Assembly: GCF_000715505.1 (NCBI RefSeq) | Contig: NZ_JHEH01000010.1 | Span: 1-64,000, forward strand | DNA: 64,000 bases | DNA from: Thioclava dalianensis | Lineage (GTDB): Bacteria > Pseudomonadota > Alphaproteobacteria > Rhodobacterales > Rhodobacteraceae | Reading direction: 5' to 3' | Shown: positions 8,776-16,940 of the stretch, piece by piece | How positions within the stretch are numbered: the stretch's first letter is position 1 | How the letters are laid out: every line of letters begins with the position of its first letter | Made by a program: the position numbers and the translations under genes | Notes under the pieces: model-generated | The model's input: only the letters and a program-made list of their open reading frames with translations | The model's database searches: none | Told to the model about the DNA's origin: nothing

Positions 8776-9798
8776 ATGGGCTATAAAGTCGTCGTTGCAG
8801 GCGCCACGGGTAATGTGGGCCGCGAAATGCTGAACATTCTGGCCGAGCGCCAGTTCCCGGTCGATGAACTGGTCGCGCTCGCGTCGCGCCGGTCGCTTGG
8901 TACTGAGGTCAGCTTTGGCGATAAGACCCTGAAGACAAAGGATCTGGAGGGCTTCGATTTCACCGGATACGATATCGCGCTCTTCGCGATCGGTTCGGAT
9001 GCGACGAAGAAATATGCCCCCATCGCAGCCTCGCAGGGCTGTGTGGTGATCGATAACTCCTCGCTCTACCGCTATGACCCCGACGTGCCGCTGGTCGTGC
9101 CGGAAGTGAACCCCGAAGCGGTCGATGGCTATACCAAGAAAAACATCATCGCCAACCCGAACTGCTCGACTGCGCAAATGGTCGTGGCGCTCAAGCCGCT
9201 GCATGATCGCGCGCGCATCAAGCGCGTGGTGGTGAGCACCTACCAGTCGGTTTCCGGCTCGGGCAAGGCTGCCATCGATGAGCTGTGGAACCAGACCAAG
9301 GGCATGTATGTCCCCGGTCAGGAGGTTGAGCCCAGCGTCTATCCCAAGCAGATCGCGTTCAACGTGATCCCGCATATCGACGTGTTCCTCGATGACGGCT
9401 CCACCAAGGAAGAGTGGAAAATGGTCGCCGAGACCAAGAAAATCGTCGACAAGTCGATCAAGCTGACCGCGACCTGCGTGCGCGTTCCGGTCTTTGTGGG
9501 CCATGCGGAATCGATCAATATCGAGTTCGAGGAATTCCTCGACGAGGACGAAGCCCGCGACATCCTGCGTGAAGCGCCGGGCATCATGGTGATCGATAAG
9601 CGCGAAGATGGCGGCTATATCACGCCGGTCGAGTGCGTCGGCGATTTCGCGACCTTCATCTCGCGGATCCGTCAGGACAGCACGATCGAGAACGGCCTCA
9701 ACCTGTGGTGCGTGTCGGACAACCTGCGTAAAGGCGCGGCCCTCAACGCGGTGCAAATCGCGGAAACGCTGGGCAATCGCTGCCTGAAAAAAGGCTAA
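8776..9798 (+). CDS. asd: aspartate-semialdehyde dehydrogenase
   Basis: A 340-residue cytosolic enzyme reducing aspartyl-4-phosphate to aspartate semialdehyde with NADPH, the branch point to lysine/diaminopimelate, threonine and methionine. The N-terminal dinucleotide motif VAGATGNVGREM, the catalytic cysteine in NPNCSTAQ (Cys130) and the conserved RVPVFVGHAE segment are present. The start is ATG 8776, six bases after a perfect AAGGAGG; an upstream in-frame extension is not conserved in character. It is followed by a strong intrinsic terminator. Confidence 0.97.
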   Translation: MGYKVVVAGATGNVGREMLNILAERQFPVDELVALASRRSLGTEVSFGDKTLKTKDLEGFDFTGYDIALFAIGSDATKKYAPIAASQGCVVIDNSSLYRYDPDVPLVVPEVNPEAVDGYTKKNIIANPNCSTAQMVVALKPLHDRARIKRVVVSTYQSVSGSGKAAIDELWNQTKGMYVPGQEVEPSVYPKQIAFNVIPHIDVFLDDGSTKEEWKMVAETKKIVDKSIKLTATCVRVPVFVGHAESINIEFEEFLDEDEARDILREAPGIMVIDKREDGGYITPVECVGDFATFISRIRQDSTIENGLNLWCVSDNLRKGAALNAVQIAETLGNRCLKKG

Positions 9799-9827
9799 GC
9801 TGCGCGCGAGCGTAGCCAGAAACAGAC

Positions 9828-9855
9828 CGCCCGGGGGTTTCCCCGGGCGTTTTTT
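9828..9855 (+). terminator. intrinsic terminator of asd
   Basis: A 9-bp GC-rich stem (CGCCCGGGG / CCCCGGGCG) with loop GTTT is followed directly by six T residues, starting 30 bases after the asd stop codon. Confidence 0.9.
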
Positions 9856-9902
9856 ATGGGGCACTGGCGAGAGCGAATGCCGCCCCCTCCTGCCCCGCGG
9901 AT

Positions 9903-9933
9903 ATAAAAGAACGCGCGAGGGGATCCTCGCGCG
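9903..9933 (-). terminator. intrinsic terminator of hsp20
   Basis: Read leftward, a 9-bp stem (CGCGCGAGG / CCTCGCGCG, at 9912-9920 and 9925-9933) with a 4-base loop is followed by the U-rich TCTTTTAT. It lies 28 bases beyond the hsp20 stop and faces the asd terminator. Confidence 0.8.
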
Positions 9934-9960
9934 CTCCGGGTCTTTACGGCTGTCAGCGCA

Positions 9961-10422
9961 TTAGGCGTCGACGGTTTCGACCTGCTTACGCTCCGATTTG
10001 GCGGGGCCAGCAATCTCGATCTGACGGGGTTTGAGCGCCTCGGGCACTTCGCGCACCAAATCGATATGCAGCATCCCATCCTCATGGCTTGCGCCCGTGA
10101 CCTTCACATGATCGGCCAGCGCGAAACGGCGGTCGAAGGCGCGGGTCGCGATACCGCGATGCAGATAGGTGCGGGTGTCGTCCTCGGCCTTGCGCCCGGT
10201 CACGATCAGCGCGCCTTCCTTCATCTCGACGCCCAACTCATCAGAGCCGAAACCGGCAACGGCGATCGAGATGCGATAGGCATTCTCGTCGATCTTCTCG
10301 ATGTTGTAGGGCGGATAGGTCGGCTGCGCGAGATCATGCGTCAGAGCACGGTCCATCAGGTCCGCCACGCGGTCAAAACCGACAGTGGCACGGTAGAGCG
10401 GCGAAAGATCAAAGCTTCGCAT
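9961..10422 (-). CDS. small heat-shock protein, Hsp20/alpha-crystallin family
   Basis: A 153-residue ATP-independent chaperone of the IbpA type that holds unfolding proteins. The N-terminus MRSFDLSPLYRATVGFDRV is typical of IbpA-like proteins, and the alpha-crystallin domain runs from about residue 37 to 130 (YRISIAVAGFGSDELGVEM, then RAFDRRFALADHVKV). The C-terminal I-x-I-type element is RQIEIAG. The upstream region has a convincing sigma-32 promoter giving a leader of about 90 bases. An AGAGAGGA ribosome site lies 8 bases before the ATG. Confidence 0.93.
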   Translation of the reverse strand: MRSFDLSPLYRATVGFDRVADLMDRALTHDLAQPTYPPYNIEKIDENAYRISIAVAGFGSDELGVEMKEGALIVTGRKAEDDTRTYLHRGIATRAFDRRFALADHVKVTGASHEDGMLHIDLVREVPEALKPRQIEIAGPAKSERKQVETVDA

Positions 10423-10519
10423 GGTATCATCCTCTCTTGAGCGATGTTGAACACCCGCCCGATCGTCCGGGCCGGGCTATTGTGACACGGGACCCGTCAT
10501 GGCATCCCGATGGTTCAGA

Positions 10520-10548
10520 ATTTGGGGAGTGAAATTCGCCGTTTCAAG
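10520..10548 (-). promoter_or_regulatory. sigma-32 (RpoH) heat-shock promoter of hsp20
   Basis: On the minus strand the sequence reads CTTGAAA (10548-10542), a 14-base spacer, then CCCCAAAT (10527-10520). This matches the RpoH consensus (CTTGAAA, 13-15 bases, CCCCATNT) in all seven -35 positions and most of the -10. It lies about 100 bases before the hsp20 ATG; the leader between contains a GC-rich hairpin (CCCGGCCCG with CGGGCGGG) that could have regulatory value. Confidence 0.7.
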
Positions 10549-10562
10549 AGGGGAAATCTCTC

Positions 10563-11456
10563 TCAGGGGCGCAGAAATTTCGCGCCAGTATTCGACCCGC
10601 CGCCGCGCAGAATGCGCGGCTGGCCCGTGCGCTCGGGCGTCTCATCTTGCGGGCGGACCTGACGCGCCCCGGTCTGCACCTCAGGCGCGCCCTCGATCAC
10701 ACCGCGCCCGGAGCGCAGGTTCGCCTTGAGCTGCGCCACGATGGCCGGAAGCTCCATCCCATAGGCCTGAACCTTGCCGTCCTTGCGCGCGCCCGAAGAG
10801 ACCAGCGAGACGATCTGCGCGCGCTGCCCCGCCGACACGCCGCTGCGATCAAAGACCGGCGCCCCCGAAGAGCCGTGATCGACATCGCAGTCAAAGCCGA
10901 TCAGCCCCTGCGCATGACCGAACACGGTGCAATCGCGCTGCCATGACAGCGCGCCAGACCGCCCGCGCGCATAGGACACGACGCTGACCGCCGCCCCCTT
11001 GCCGCCCGCATCGCCCACGCGAAACCACGCGGCGGTCGAGCTGGGGATCGGCGTTGCCAGCTGCAACAGCGCGACATCGTGGCGGATCGTGTCGACCGAG
11101 ATCGGCACAAAAGGCGCATAGGCGGGGTCTGCGATCATCCGCGCGACCGGGCGCGAGGCGATCTCGCGCGCGCCGGTTTGTCCTGCGAGAAATGTCAGAT
11201 CGGCGGGGGCGCGCGCCTGCCGCGTGGTGCGATCAAAGATGCAATGCCCCGCCGTGAGCACCAGATCGGGCGCGATCAGCACCCCGGTGCAATACCCGTT
11301 CGCCCCGATCCGCACCTTGCCGACCGCTTCCCAGCCGAACAGATCCGCGCGGCGCGACAGGCGGTCGAGCCCGGTTTCGGCCTGCGCAGGCGCCCCGCTC
11401 TGACCCAGAACGAACAGCGCCGTAAGGGCGATGAGGCTGCGTTTGATCATCGCCAT
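10563..11456 (-). CDS. secreted trypsin-like serine protease A (S1 family)
   Basis: A 297-residue exported protease with signal peptide (MAMIKRSLIALTALFVLG, cleaved near AQA). The S1 triad is visible: His in LVLTAGHCIFD, Asp in IRHDVALLQL, Ser in DHGSSGAPVFD; cysteines flank the His and Ser. After the catalytic domain comes a roughly 50-residue low-complexity linker ending in GAKFLRP. The start at 11456 is supported by GAGGAG 6 bases upstream; that ribosome site sits inside the end of the upstream paralogue, whose stop is 10 bases before this ATG. Likely target is a periplasmic or extracellular protein, unknown. Confidence 0.88.
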   Translation of the reverse strand: MAMIKRSLIALTALFVLGQSGAPAQAETGLDRLSRRADLFGWEAVGKVRIGANGYCTGVLIAPDLVLTAGHCIFDRTTRQARAPADLTFLAGQTGAREIASRPVARMIADPAYAPFVPISVDTIRHDVALLQLATPIPSSTAAWFRVGDAGGKGAAVSVVSYARGRSGALSWQRDCTVFGHAQGLIGFDCDVDHGSSGAPVFDRSGVSAGQRAQIVSLVSSGARKDGKVQAYGMELPAIVAQLKANLRSGRGVIEGAPEVQTGARQVRPQDETPERTGQPRILRGGGSNTGAKFLRP

Positions 11457-11466
11457 CGGGGTCTCC

Positions 11467-12243
11467 TCAGGGGCGCAAGAACTTCGCGCCATTGGTGTGA
11501 ACTTCCTGGCCGCCCGGTGCGCGCTCGCGCGAATCCATCTCGGCGCGCAGATCCGCGACGCCACTGATCAGCGCCCCGATCGAGACCGGCTCTTTGCCCA
11601 GCTCCGCCTTGGCCGACACGACCGAAACGATCCGGGGCACCCCGTCGCGCAGGGTAAAGACCGGCGCGCCCGAGGCTCCAAAATCGACCGAACAGGTCAT
11701 CACCACCGTGCTGTTCTCGCGCGCGATGACCTTGCAGGCGCGCTGCAGCGAGGGCGCCTCCGAGCGACCGCGCGCATAGGACAGAACCCCCACCGTCTCG
11801 TCGCGCACGGGCACCGCGCTTTCGAGCGAAAACAGGCGGAGCTGCGGCAGGCGCACCGGTTGGCTCAGCTCGACCAGCGCCAGATCGAAGGAAGAGCGCG
11901 ACAGGCGATGGGGCCCGTCATAGTGATAGGAGGGATGGGCAATCGCGCGGCGGATCTTGCGATAGGCCAGCGCCCGCCCATTGCGCCAACCCGCGCGGAA
12001 CTCCATGTCGCTGGCCGCGATCATCGCGCCGGTGCGCTTGTCATACAGACAATGCGCCGCGGTGAGCACCAGATCGGGCGCAATCAGCGTGCCGGTGCAA
12101 AAGCTGCCATGCCCGAGATCGAGCTTGCCCACGGCCTCCCACCCGCGCGAAGAATCGCCGGTATCGAGCCGCGTGAGCGCAGGATCCGCGCGAACGGGAA
12201 ACGCCAGCGCAAGCAGGATAAAGGCAAGAATGGGCAAACGCAT
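11467..12243 (-). CDS. secreted trypsin-like serine protease B (S1 family)
   Basis: A 258-residue paralogue of the adjacent protease with signal peptide (MRLPILAFILLALAFPVRA). Triad residues are present: His in LVLTAAHCLYD, Asp in SSFDLALVELS, Ser in DFGASGAPVFT. It also ends in GAKFLRP exactly at the C-terminus, after a short polar linker. It is the first gene of the leftward pair. A local tandem duplication followed by divergence of the linkers is the simplest explanation; identity between the two catalytic domains is moderate, so the duplication is not recent. Confidence 0.88.
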   Translation of the reverse strand: MRLPILAFILLALAFPVRADPALTRLDTGDSSRGWEAVGKLDLGHGSFCTGTLIAPDLVLTAAHCLYDKRTGAMIAASDMEFRAGWRNGRALAYRKIRRAIAHPSYHYDGPHRLSRSSFDLALVELSQPVRLPQLRLFSLESAVPVRDETVGVLSYARGRSEAPSLQRACKVIARENSTVVMTCSVDFGASGAPVFTLRDGVPRIVSVVSAKAELGKEPVSIGALISGVADLRAEMDSRERAPGGQEVHTNGAKFLRP

Positions 12244-12327
12244 CGGCGGCTCCGTCGGGGGAATTCGGGGCTGATCAGTCTTGAGATAGCCTCGGATTAG
12301 GGCCGATTTGTGACGCCATGCAAGGAT

Positions 12328-13620
12328 TTACGCACTCAGCGCGCGCGGTTTTGGCCCACCCGTTGCCCAATCGAGCAGCTCGACACTATGCACCACCGGT
12401 ATCCCAGTGCCGCCCGCGATCTGCATCATGCAGCCGATATTGCCCGCCGCGATCACCTGCGGTGCCTTGGCCTCAAGCGTCGCGACTTTACGTTTGCGCA
12501 GCTCTTGCGCGATCTCGGGCTGCAGCAGGTTATAGGTGCCCGCCGAGCCGCAGCACAGATGGCTGTCGGCGGGCTCGACCACCTCGAACCCCGCCTGCCG
12601 GAGCAGATCTTTGGGCGCGGCTTTGATCTGCTGGCCATGTTGAAGCGAGCAGGCCGCGTGATAGGCCACGCGCAAAGCGCCGGGCTCTGCCTTGGGATTT
12701 TGGCGCTCAGGCAGGCCGATCCGCGCGACAAATTCCGAGATGTCGCAGGCAAGCTCTGCCACTTTTGCCGCCTCCTGCGCATGCGGGCCGTGGCGCAGCA
12801 TCTCGCCGTAATCCTTGACCGTGGTGCCGCAACCCGAGGTGTTGATGATCACCGCGTCCAGCTCTGGCTCGGCGAGATAGGCGCGGATATTGGCCAGCGC
12901 CTGCGCATGGCTCTCACCCTCGCGGCCCATGTGATGCGCCAGCGCGCCGCAGCAGCCAAGCCCCTTGGGGATCACAACCTCGCAGCCCAGCCGCCGCAAA
13001 AGCCGGATCGTGGCATCGTTGATATCAGTGTTGAGCGCGCGCTGCGCGCAGCCCGTCTGCAGCGCCACGCGGTAGCGTTTGCGGCCCTCGGGCGCGAAGA
13101 CCTGCGGGTCGTCATTGCGCGAGACCGGCGGGATCACCTTCGGCGCCATCTCAAGCATCGCGCGCAACCGCCGGTCGGGTAGGAAACGCGCAAAGGGGCG
13201 GGCCAGTTTCGCCCCGCCCATCGCCAGCCGGAACCGCCCCGGATAGGGCAGAATCCGCGCCAGCGTTGCGCGCAGCAGCCGGTCCATCAGCGGGCGCTTA
13301 TAGGTCTTTTCGACATGGGCGCGCGCATGATCAATCAGATGCATGTAATCGACGCCCGAGGGGCAGGTCGACACGCAGGCCAGACAGCTCAGGCAGCGAT
13401 CCAGATGCTTGACCGTCTTGGCATCGGCTGGGCGGTCATTCTCCAGCATGTCCTTGATCAGATAGATCCGCCCACGCGGGCTATCCAGCTCATCGCCCAG
13501 CACCTGATAGGAGGGACAGGTCGCTGTGCAAAACCCGCAATGCACGCAGGCGCGCAGAATGGAATTGGAGCGCGCAATGCCCGGATCTTCAAGCTGCTCG
13601 GGGGTGAAATTGGTCTGCAT
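12328..13620 (-). CDS. glcF: glycolate oxidase iron-sulfur subunit GlcF
   Basis: A 430-residue iron-sulfur protein that passes electrons from GlcDE to the quinone pool. Two 4Fe-4S clusters are seen near residues 22-32 (CVHCGFCTATCP) and 74-86 (CLSCLACVSTCP); the C-terminal half has two CCG-type cysteine-rich domains (GLGCCGALAHHMG and SHLCCGSAGTY). The ATG at 13620 overlaps the glcE stop by one base (TGATG). A much longer open frame upstream is an out-of-frame reading of glcE and was discarded. It is the last gene of the glcDEF operon. Confidence 0.95.
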   Translation of the reverse strand: MQTNFTPEQLEDPGIARSNSILRACVHCGFCTATCPSYQVLGDELDSPRGRIYLIKDMLENDRPADAKTVKHLDRCLSCLACVSTCPSGVDYMHLIDHARAHVEKTYKRPLMDRLLRATLARILPYPGRFRLAMGGAKLARPFARFLPDRRLRAMLEMAPKVIPPVSRNDDPQVFAPEGRKRYRVALQTGCAQRALNTDINDATIRLLRRLGCEVVIPKGLGCCGALAHHMGREGESHAQALANIRAYLAEPELDAVIINTSGCGTTVKDYGEMLRHGPHAQEAAKVAELACDISEFVARIGLPERQNPKAEPGALRVAYHAACSLQHGQQIKAAPKDLLRQAGFEVVEPADSHLCCGSAGTYNLLQPEIAQELRKRKVATLEAKAPQVIAAGNIGCMMQIAGGTGIPVVHSVELLDWATGGPKPRALSA

Positions 13621-14702
13621 CAGCTCATCCTTCCGGGGTTGAGAATGCCACGTGGATCGAACTGCGCGCGCAGCCCCGCCGAGAGGGCCGCGACCGGGGC
13701 GGGCTCTGGCTGGAACACCGCGCCCTCCGCCGCCCCGCGCATCAAACTGGCATGGCCGGTATAGGGGCTGGCCTGCGCGCGCGCATCCGTACCCTCTGGC
13801 ATCAGCGCCCAGATCAGCCCGCCGCCCCAGTCGAGCACGACCTCGCAGCCCAGCCGCGCGATAATGCCCGGCGCATCGCCGGGTTTGACCGACAGACGCC
13901 ACAGATCGCCGTCACGACCCACAAAGGGCGTGACATCGCGCAGCGCCTGCCACAGCGCGGCTGAGCCATCCTCTTCGATCCGGGCCGGGCCAAAGCGCTC
14001 CAGAAGCATGCGGACCTGCGCGGCCCGGTAGCGCACCGATGCCGCCAGCCCCTCCAGCCGCACGATCGCGCCGGTGCCGGGCAGCCAGCCCGCGCCCGAG
14101 ACGTCGTAGGGCGAGGCCAGGGCCGCGGCGAGCGCGGTCGGTGCCGCCCCGGCGGGCAGATCGAGCACCACGGTCGCCTGCGCAGGCGCGGCGGGCAGCA
14201 GCTTGAAGGCCACCTCGCTCAGCGCGCCGAGCGTGCCCCAGCTGCCCGCCAGAAGCCGTGCCAGATCATAGCCCGTTACGTTCTTCATCACCCGACCGCC
14301 CGATTTGATCGCATCGCCGCGCCCGTCCACGAACCGCACGCCAATCAGGCTGTCGCGACAGGCCCCGGCCTGAATCCGGCGCGGGCCCGAGACATTCGCG
14401 GCCACCACGCCGCCAATCGTGCTTGCGCCCGCAGCGCCCAGAACGGGCCCCCAAAGCGCAGGCTCAAAAGGCAGGCGCTGGCCTTCGGCCGCCAGCGCGG
14501 CCTCGATCTCGGCCAGCGGCGTGCCGGCGCCCGCGACCATCGTCAGCGCGCCCGGCTCATAAAGCGAAATCCCCGCAATCGCGATCTCAAGCGGTGTGCC
14601 AAAGCTGCGCCCCACGGGCCGCGTGCCGCCGCCCGTGATCGAAAGCGGCCCCTGCGCATCGCGGATCGCCTCGGCCAGTTGCGCCTCTGTGGTGACTTTC
14701 AT
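13620..14702 (-). CDS. glcE: glycolate oxidase FAD-binding subunit GlcE
   Basis: A 360-residue FAD-binding (PCMH-type) subunit. The flavin-binding region includes LSITGGGTRPVGR near residue 22 and GAAGASTIGGVVAANVSGPRR near residue 95. Start was set at the ATG at 14702 (MKVTTEAQLAEAIRDAQG), which overlaps the glcD stop. GlcE is required with GlcD and GlcF for glycolate:quinone oxidoreductase activity in characterised systems. The subunit is shorter than GlcD and lacks its C-terminal cap, as is usual. Confidence 0.94.
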   Translation of the reverse strand: MKVTTEAQLAEAIRDAQGPLSITGGGTRPVGRSFGTPLEIAIAGISLYEPGALTMVAGAGTPLAEIEAALAAEGQRLPFEPALWGPVLGAAGASTIGGVVAANVSGPRRIQAGACRDSLIGVRFVDGRGDAIKSGGRVMKNVTGYDLARLLAGSWGTLGALSEVAFKLLPAAPAQATVVLDLPAGAAPTALAAALASPYDVSGAGWLPGTGAIVRLEGLAASVRYRAAQVRMLLERFGPARIEEDGSAALWQALRDVTPFVGRDGDLWRLSVKPGDAPGIIARLGCEVVLDWGGGLIWALMPEGTDARAQASPYTGHASLMRGAAEGAVFQPEPAPVAALSAGLRAQFDPRGILNPGRMS

Positions 14703-16153
14703 AAAGATGCGCCCCCGTCGCCTGCCCTGCGCGCCGCGCTGCTTGCGAGGGGAAATACCTTGGCCGGGTTGAGCAGCCATTTCGGATCGAACACGTCTTT
14801 CACGCGCATCTGCGCCTCCAGATCTGCGGGGCCAAATTGCACCTCCATCAGGTCGCGCTTTTCGATGCCCACTCCATGCTCTCCAGTCAGACACCCGCCC
14901 ACCGCGACACAGAGCTTGAGGATCTCCGCCCCCAAAGCCTCGCATTGCGCCTGCTGCCCGGGCGCATTGGCATCATAGAGGATCAGCGGATGCATATTGC
15001 CATCGCCTGCGTGAAACACATTGGCCACTTCCAGCCCGTATTGCGCAGAAAGCGCCTCGATCCCGCGCAGCACATGGGGCAGCTCGGAGACCGGGATCGT
15101 GCCATCGAGACACATGTAATCGCCCAGCTGTCCCATCGCGCCAAAGGCCGATTTGCGGCCCAGCCAGATCCGGGCGGCCTCTTCGGGGCTTTGCGCCTCG
15201 CGGAACTCGACGGGATCATGGCGCGCGGCGATCTCGCGGATCAGGCCGATCTGCTCGTCGATCTCGGCGGGGCTGCCCTCGCATTCGACAATCAGAAGGG
15301 CCGCGCAATCGGGATAGCCCGCGCCGCAAAACGCCTCGGTCGCGCGAATGCAGGGGCGGTCCATAAACTCGATCGCGACCGGCAAGATCCCGGCGCGGAT
15401 GATATCGGCCACGCAGGCCCCCGCGATCTCATTGGCCGAAAACCCGATCAGTACCGGGCGTGCGCCTTCGGGCTTGGGCAGGATCTTGAGCGTGGCCTCG
15501 GTCACCACGCCCAGCTGTCCCTCGGAGCCGCAGACCAGCCCCAGCAGATCGAGCCCCGGCGCATCGAGACTGCCCGTGCCGCCGATCTCGATCACCTCGC
15601 CCGCCATCGTGACCAGCGTGACCCCCAAGAGGTTATTCGTCGTCACCCCGTATTTCAGACAATGCGCGCCGCCCGAATTCATCGCGATATTGCCCGAGAT
15701 TGCACAGGCGAGCTGGCTGGACGGATCGGGGGCGTAGAACCAGCCGTCGCTTTCGACCGCGCCGGTCACGGAGAGGTTGGTGCGCCCGGCCTGCACCCGG
15801 ATCAGACGGTTGGTGTAATCGGTCTCAAGCACCGCGTTCATCCGCGCAAGCCCCAGCACGACGCTATCGGCCTGCGGCATCGAGCCGCCCGCAAGCGAGG
15901 TGCCCGCGCCGCGCGGCACTACGGGCACGCCCATCTCGTGCAGTAGGGAAAGGGCGGCTGCAACCTCGGCGGTTGAGCGGGGCAGCACCACGGCCAGCGG
16001 CTGACAGCGATAGGCCGAGAGCGCATCGCATTCATAGGCGCGCGTCTCGGCGGGATCGTCGATCACCGCATCGGCGGGAAGCACATCGCGCAGCCGCGCC
16101 ACGATCTCGGGCTTGCGCGCCAGAATTGCAGCCTTCGGGTCCGGCATCTCCAT
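14699..16153 (-). CDS. glcD: glycolate oxidase catalytic subunit GlcD
   Basis: A 484-residue FAD-linked dehydrogenase that oxidises glycolate to glyoxylate at the membrane. The FAD-binding motif VVPRGAGTSLAGG (near residue 79) and QLACAISGNIAMNSGGAHCLKYG (shortened here to its key part, SGNIAMNSGGAHC) are present, and the C-terminal active-site region has HAGDGNMHPLILYD and CLTGEHGVGIEKRD. The start at 16153 has GGGAGG 8 bases upstream. First gene of glcDEF. The operon fits photorespiratory-type glycolate salvage; a HAD phosphatase of the phosphoglycolate type lies elsewhere at 38510. Confidence 0.95.
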   Translation of the reverse strand: MEMPDPKAAILARKPEIVARLRDVLPADAVIDDPAETRAYECDALSAYRCQPLAVVLPRSTAEVAAALSLLHEMGVPVVPRGAGTSLAGGSMPQADSVVLGLARMNAVLETDYTNRLIRVQAGRTNLSVTGAVESDGWFYAPDPSSQLACAISGNIAMNSGGAHCLKYGVTTNNLLGVTLVTMAGEVIEIGGTGSLDAPGLDLLGLVCGSEGQLGVVTEATLKILPKPEGARPVLIGFSANEIAGACVADIIRAGILPVAIEFMDRPCIRATEAFCGAGYPDCAALLIVECEGSPAEIDEQIGLIREIAARHDPVEFREAQSPEEAARIWLGRKSAFGAMGQLGDYMCLDGTIPVSELPHVLRGIEALSAQYGLEVANVFHAGDGNMHPLILYDANAPGQQAQCEALGAEILKLCVAVGGCLTGEHGVGIEKRDLMEVQFGPADLEAQMRVKDVFDPKWLLNPAKVFPLASSAARRAGDGGASL

Positions 16154-16166
16154 CGTCTTCCCTCCC

Positions 16167-16191
16167 TATTTGGTAAACAAATATAACCAAT
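16167..16191. promoter_or_regulatory. palindromic operator candidate upstream of glcD
   Basis: The AT-rich gap before glcD contains a perfect 6-bp inverted repeat TATTTG-GTAAA-CAAATA (16167-16183) embedded in a wider TTGGT...ACCAA repeat (16170-16174 and 16186-16190). Glycolate operons are commonly controlled by GntR-type regulators that bind short palindromes. No regulator gene is adjacent, so the link is inference. Confidence 0.4.
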
Positions 16192-16234
16192 CATGCCCCG
16201 TGACAAGACAGCGCGAGACGGGCTAACTGAGGCT

Positions 16235-16936
16235 ATGAGCCAAATCTATCACATCGGCCCGCTTGGGCTCCTCGATCTCGCCGCGCTGGCCTTCCTTGTG
16301 ATCTGCTGGGTCGGGATCGGCTGGGTCACCGAACATTCGCCGCCCCATCGTCCCTCGATGGGCGAGATCATGGCCGCCTATCGGCGCGAATGGCTGCGCC
16401 AATTGGTGACCCGCCAGCCGCGCATCTTCGATTCGCAGATGGTGGACGGGCTGCGCCAATCGACGACCTTCTTCGCCTCGACCGCGCTGATCGCAATCGG
16501 CGGCGGGCTGGCGCTGATCGGCAACCCCCAGCCGCTGACCGATATCGCGAGCGATTTCGACATCGGCCAAGGGCCGAGCCTGTTGTGGGAGGCGCGGATT
16601 TTGACAGCGGTGCTGTTTGGCGCCAACGCCTTTCTCAAGTTCGTCTGGTCGCATCGGCTGTTTTCCTATGCCGCCATCGCGATGGCCGCCGTGCCCAACA
16701 ACCCCGAGGATCCGCTGGCCTATCCGCGCGCGGCGCAAGCGGCGCAAGTGAATATCAACGCCGCCAAAAGCTTCAATCGCGGGCTGCGCTCGGTCTATTT
16801 CGCGCTGGCGACGCTCGCGTGGATGCTGGGCCCTGTGGCGCTGATTGCGGCGACGGCCTTTACCACGGCGATGCTGTGGCGGCGCGAATTCGCCTCGGAA
16901 TCGCGTCAGGCCCTGCTCGATAACAGCCCCGAATAA
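16235..16936 (+). CDS. DUF599 membrane protein
   Basis: A 233-residue integral membrane protein with about four hydrophobic helices (residues about 9-30, 75-95, 120-140 and 185-215) and the DUF599 features YRREWLRQLVTRQPRIFDSQ, QSTTFFASTALIAIGGGLAL and FVWSHRLFSYAAIAM. Function is unknown for the family. The start at 16235 (MSQIYHIGPLGLLDL) puts the first helix near the N-terminus; an in-frame ATG at 16193 would add 14 polar residues inside the glcD promoter region. It is divergent from glcD and convergent with the exonuclease fusion gene, 4 bases away. Confidence 0.85.
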   Translation: MSQIYHIGPLGLLDLAALAFLVICWVGIGWVTEHSPPHRPSMGEIMAAYRREWLRQLVTRQPRIFDSQMVDGLRQSTTFFASTALIAIGGGLALIGNPQPLTDIASDFDIGQGPSLLWEARILTAVLFGANAFLKFVWSHRLFSYAAIAMAAVPNNPEDPLAYPRAAQAAQVNINAAKSFNRGLRSVYFALATLAWMLGPVALIAATAFTTAMLWRREFASESRQALLDNSPE

Positions 16937-16940
16937 GCGC

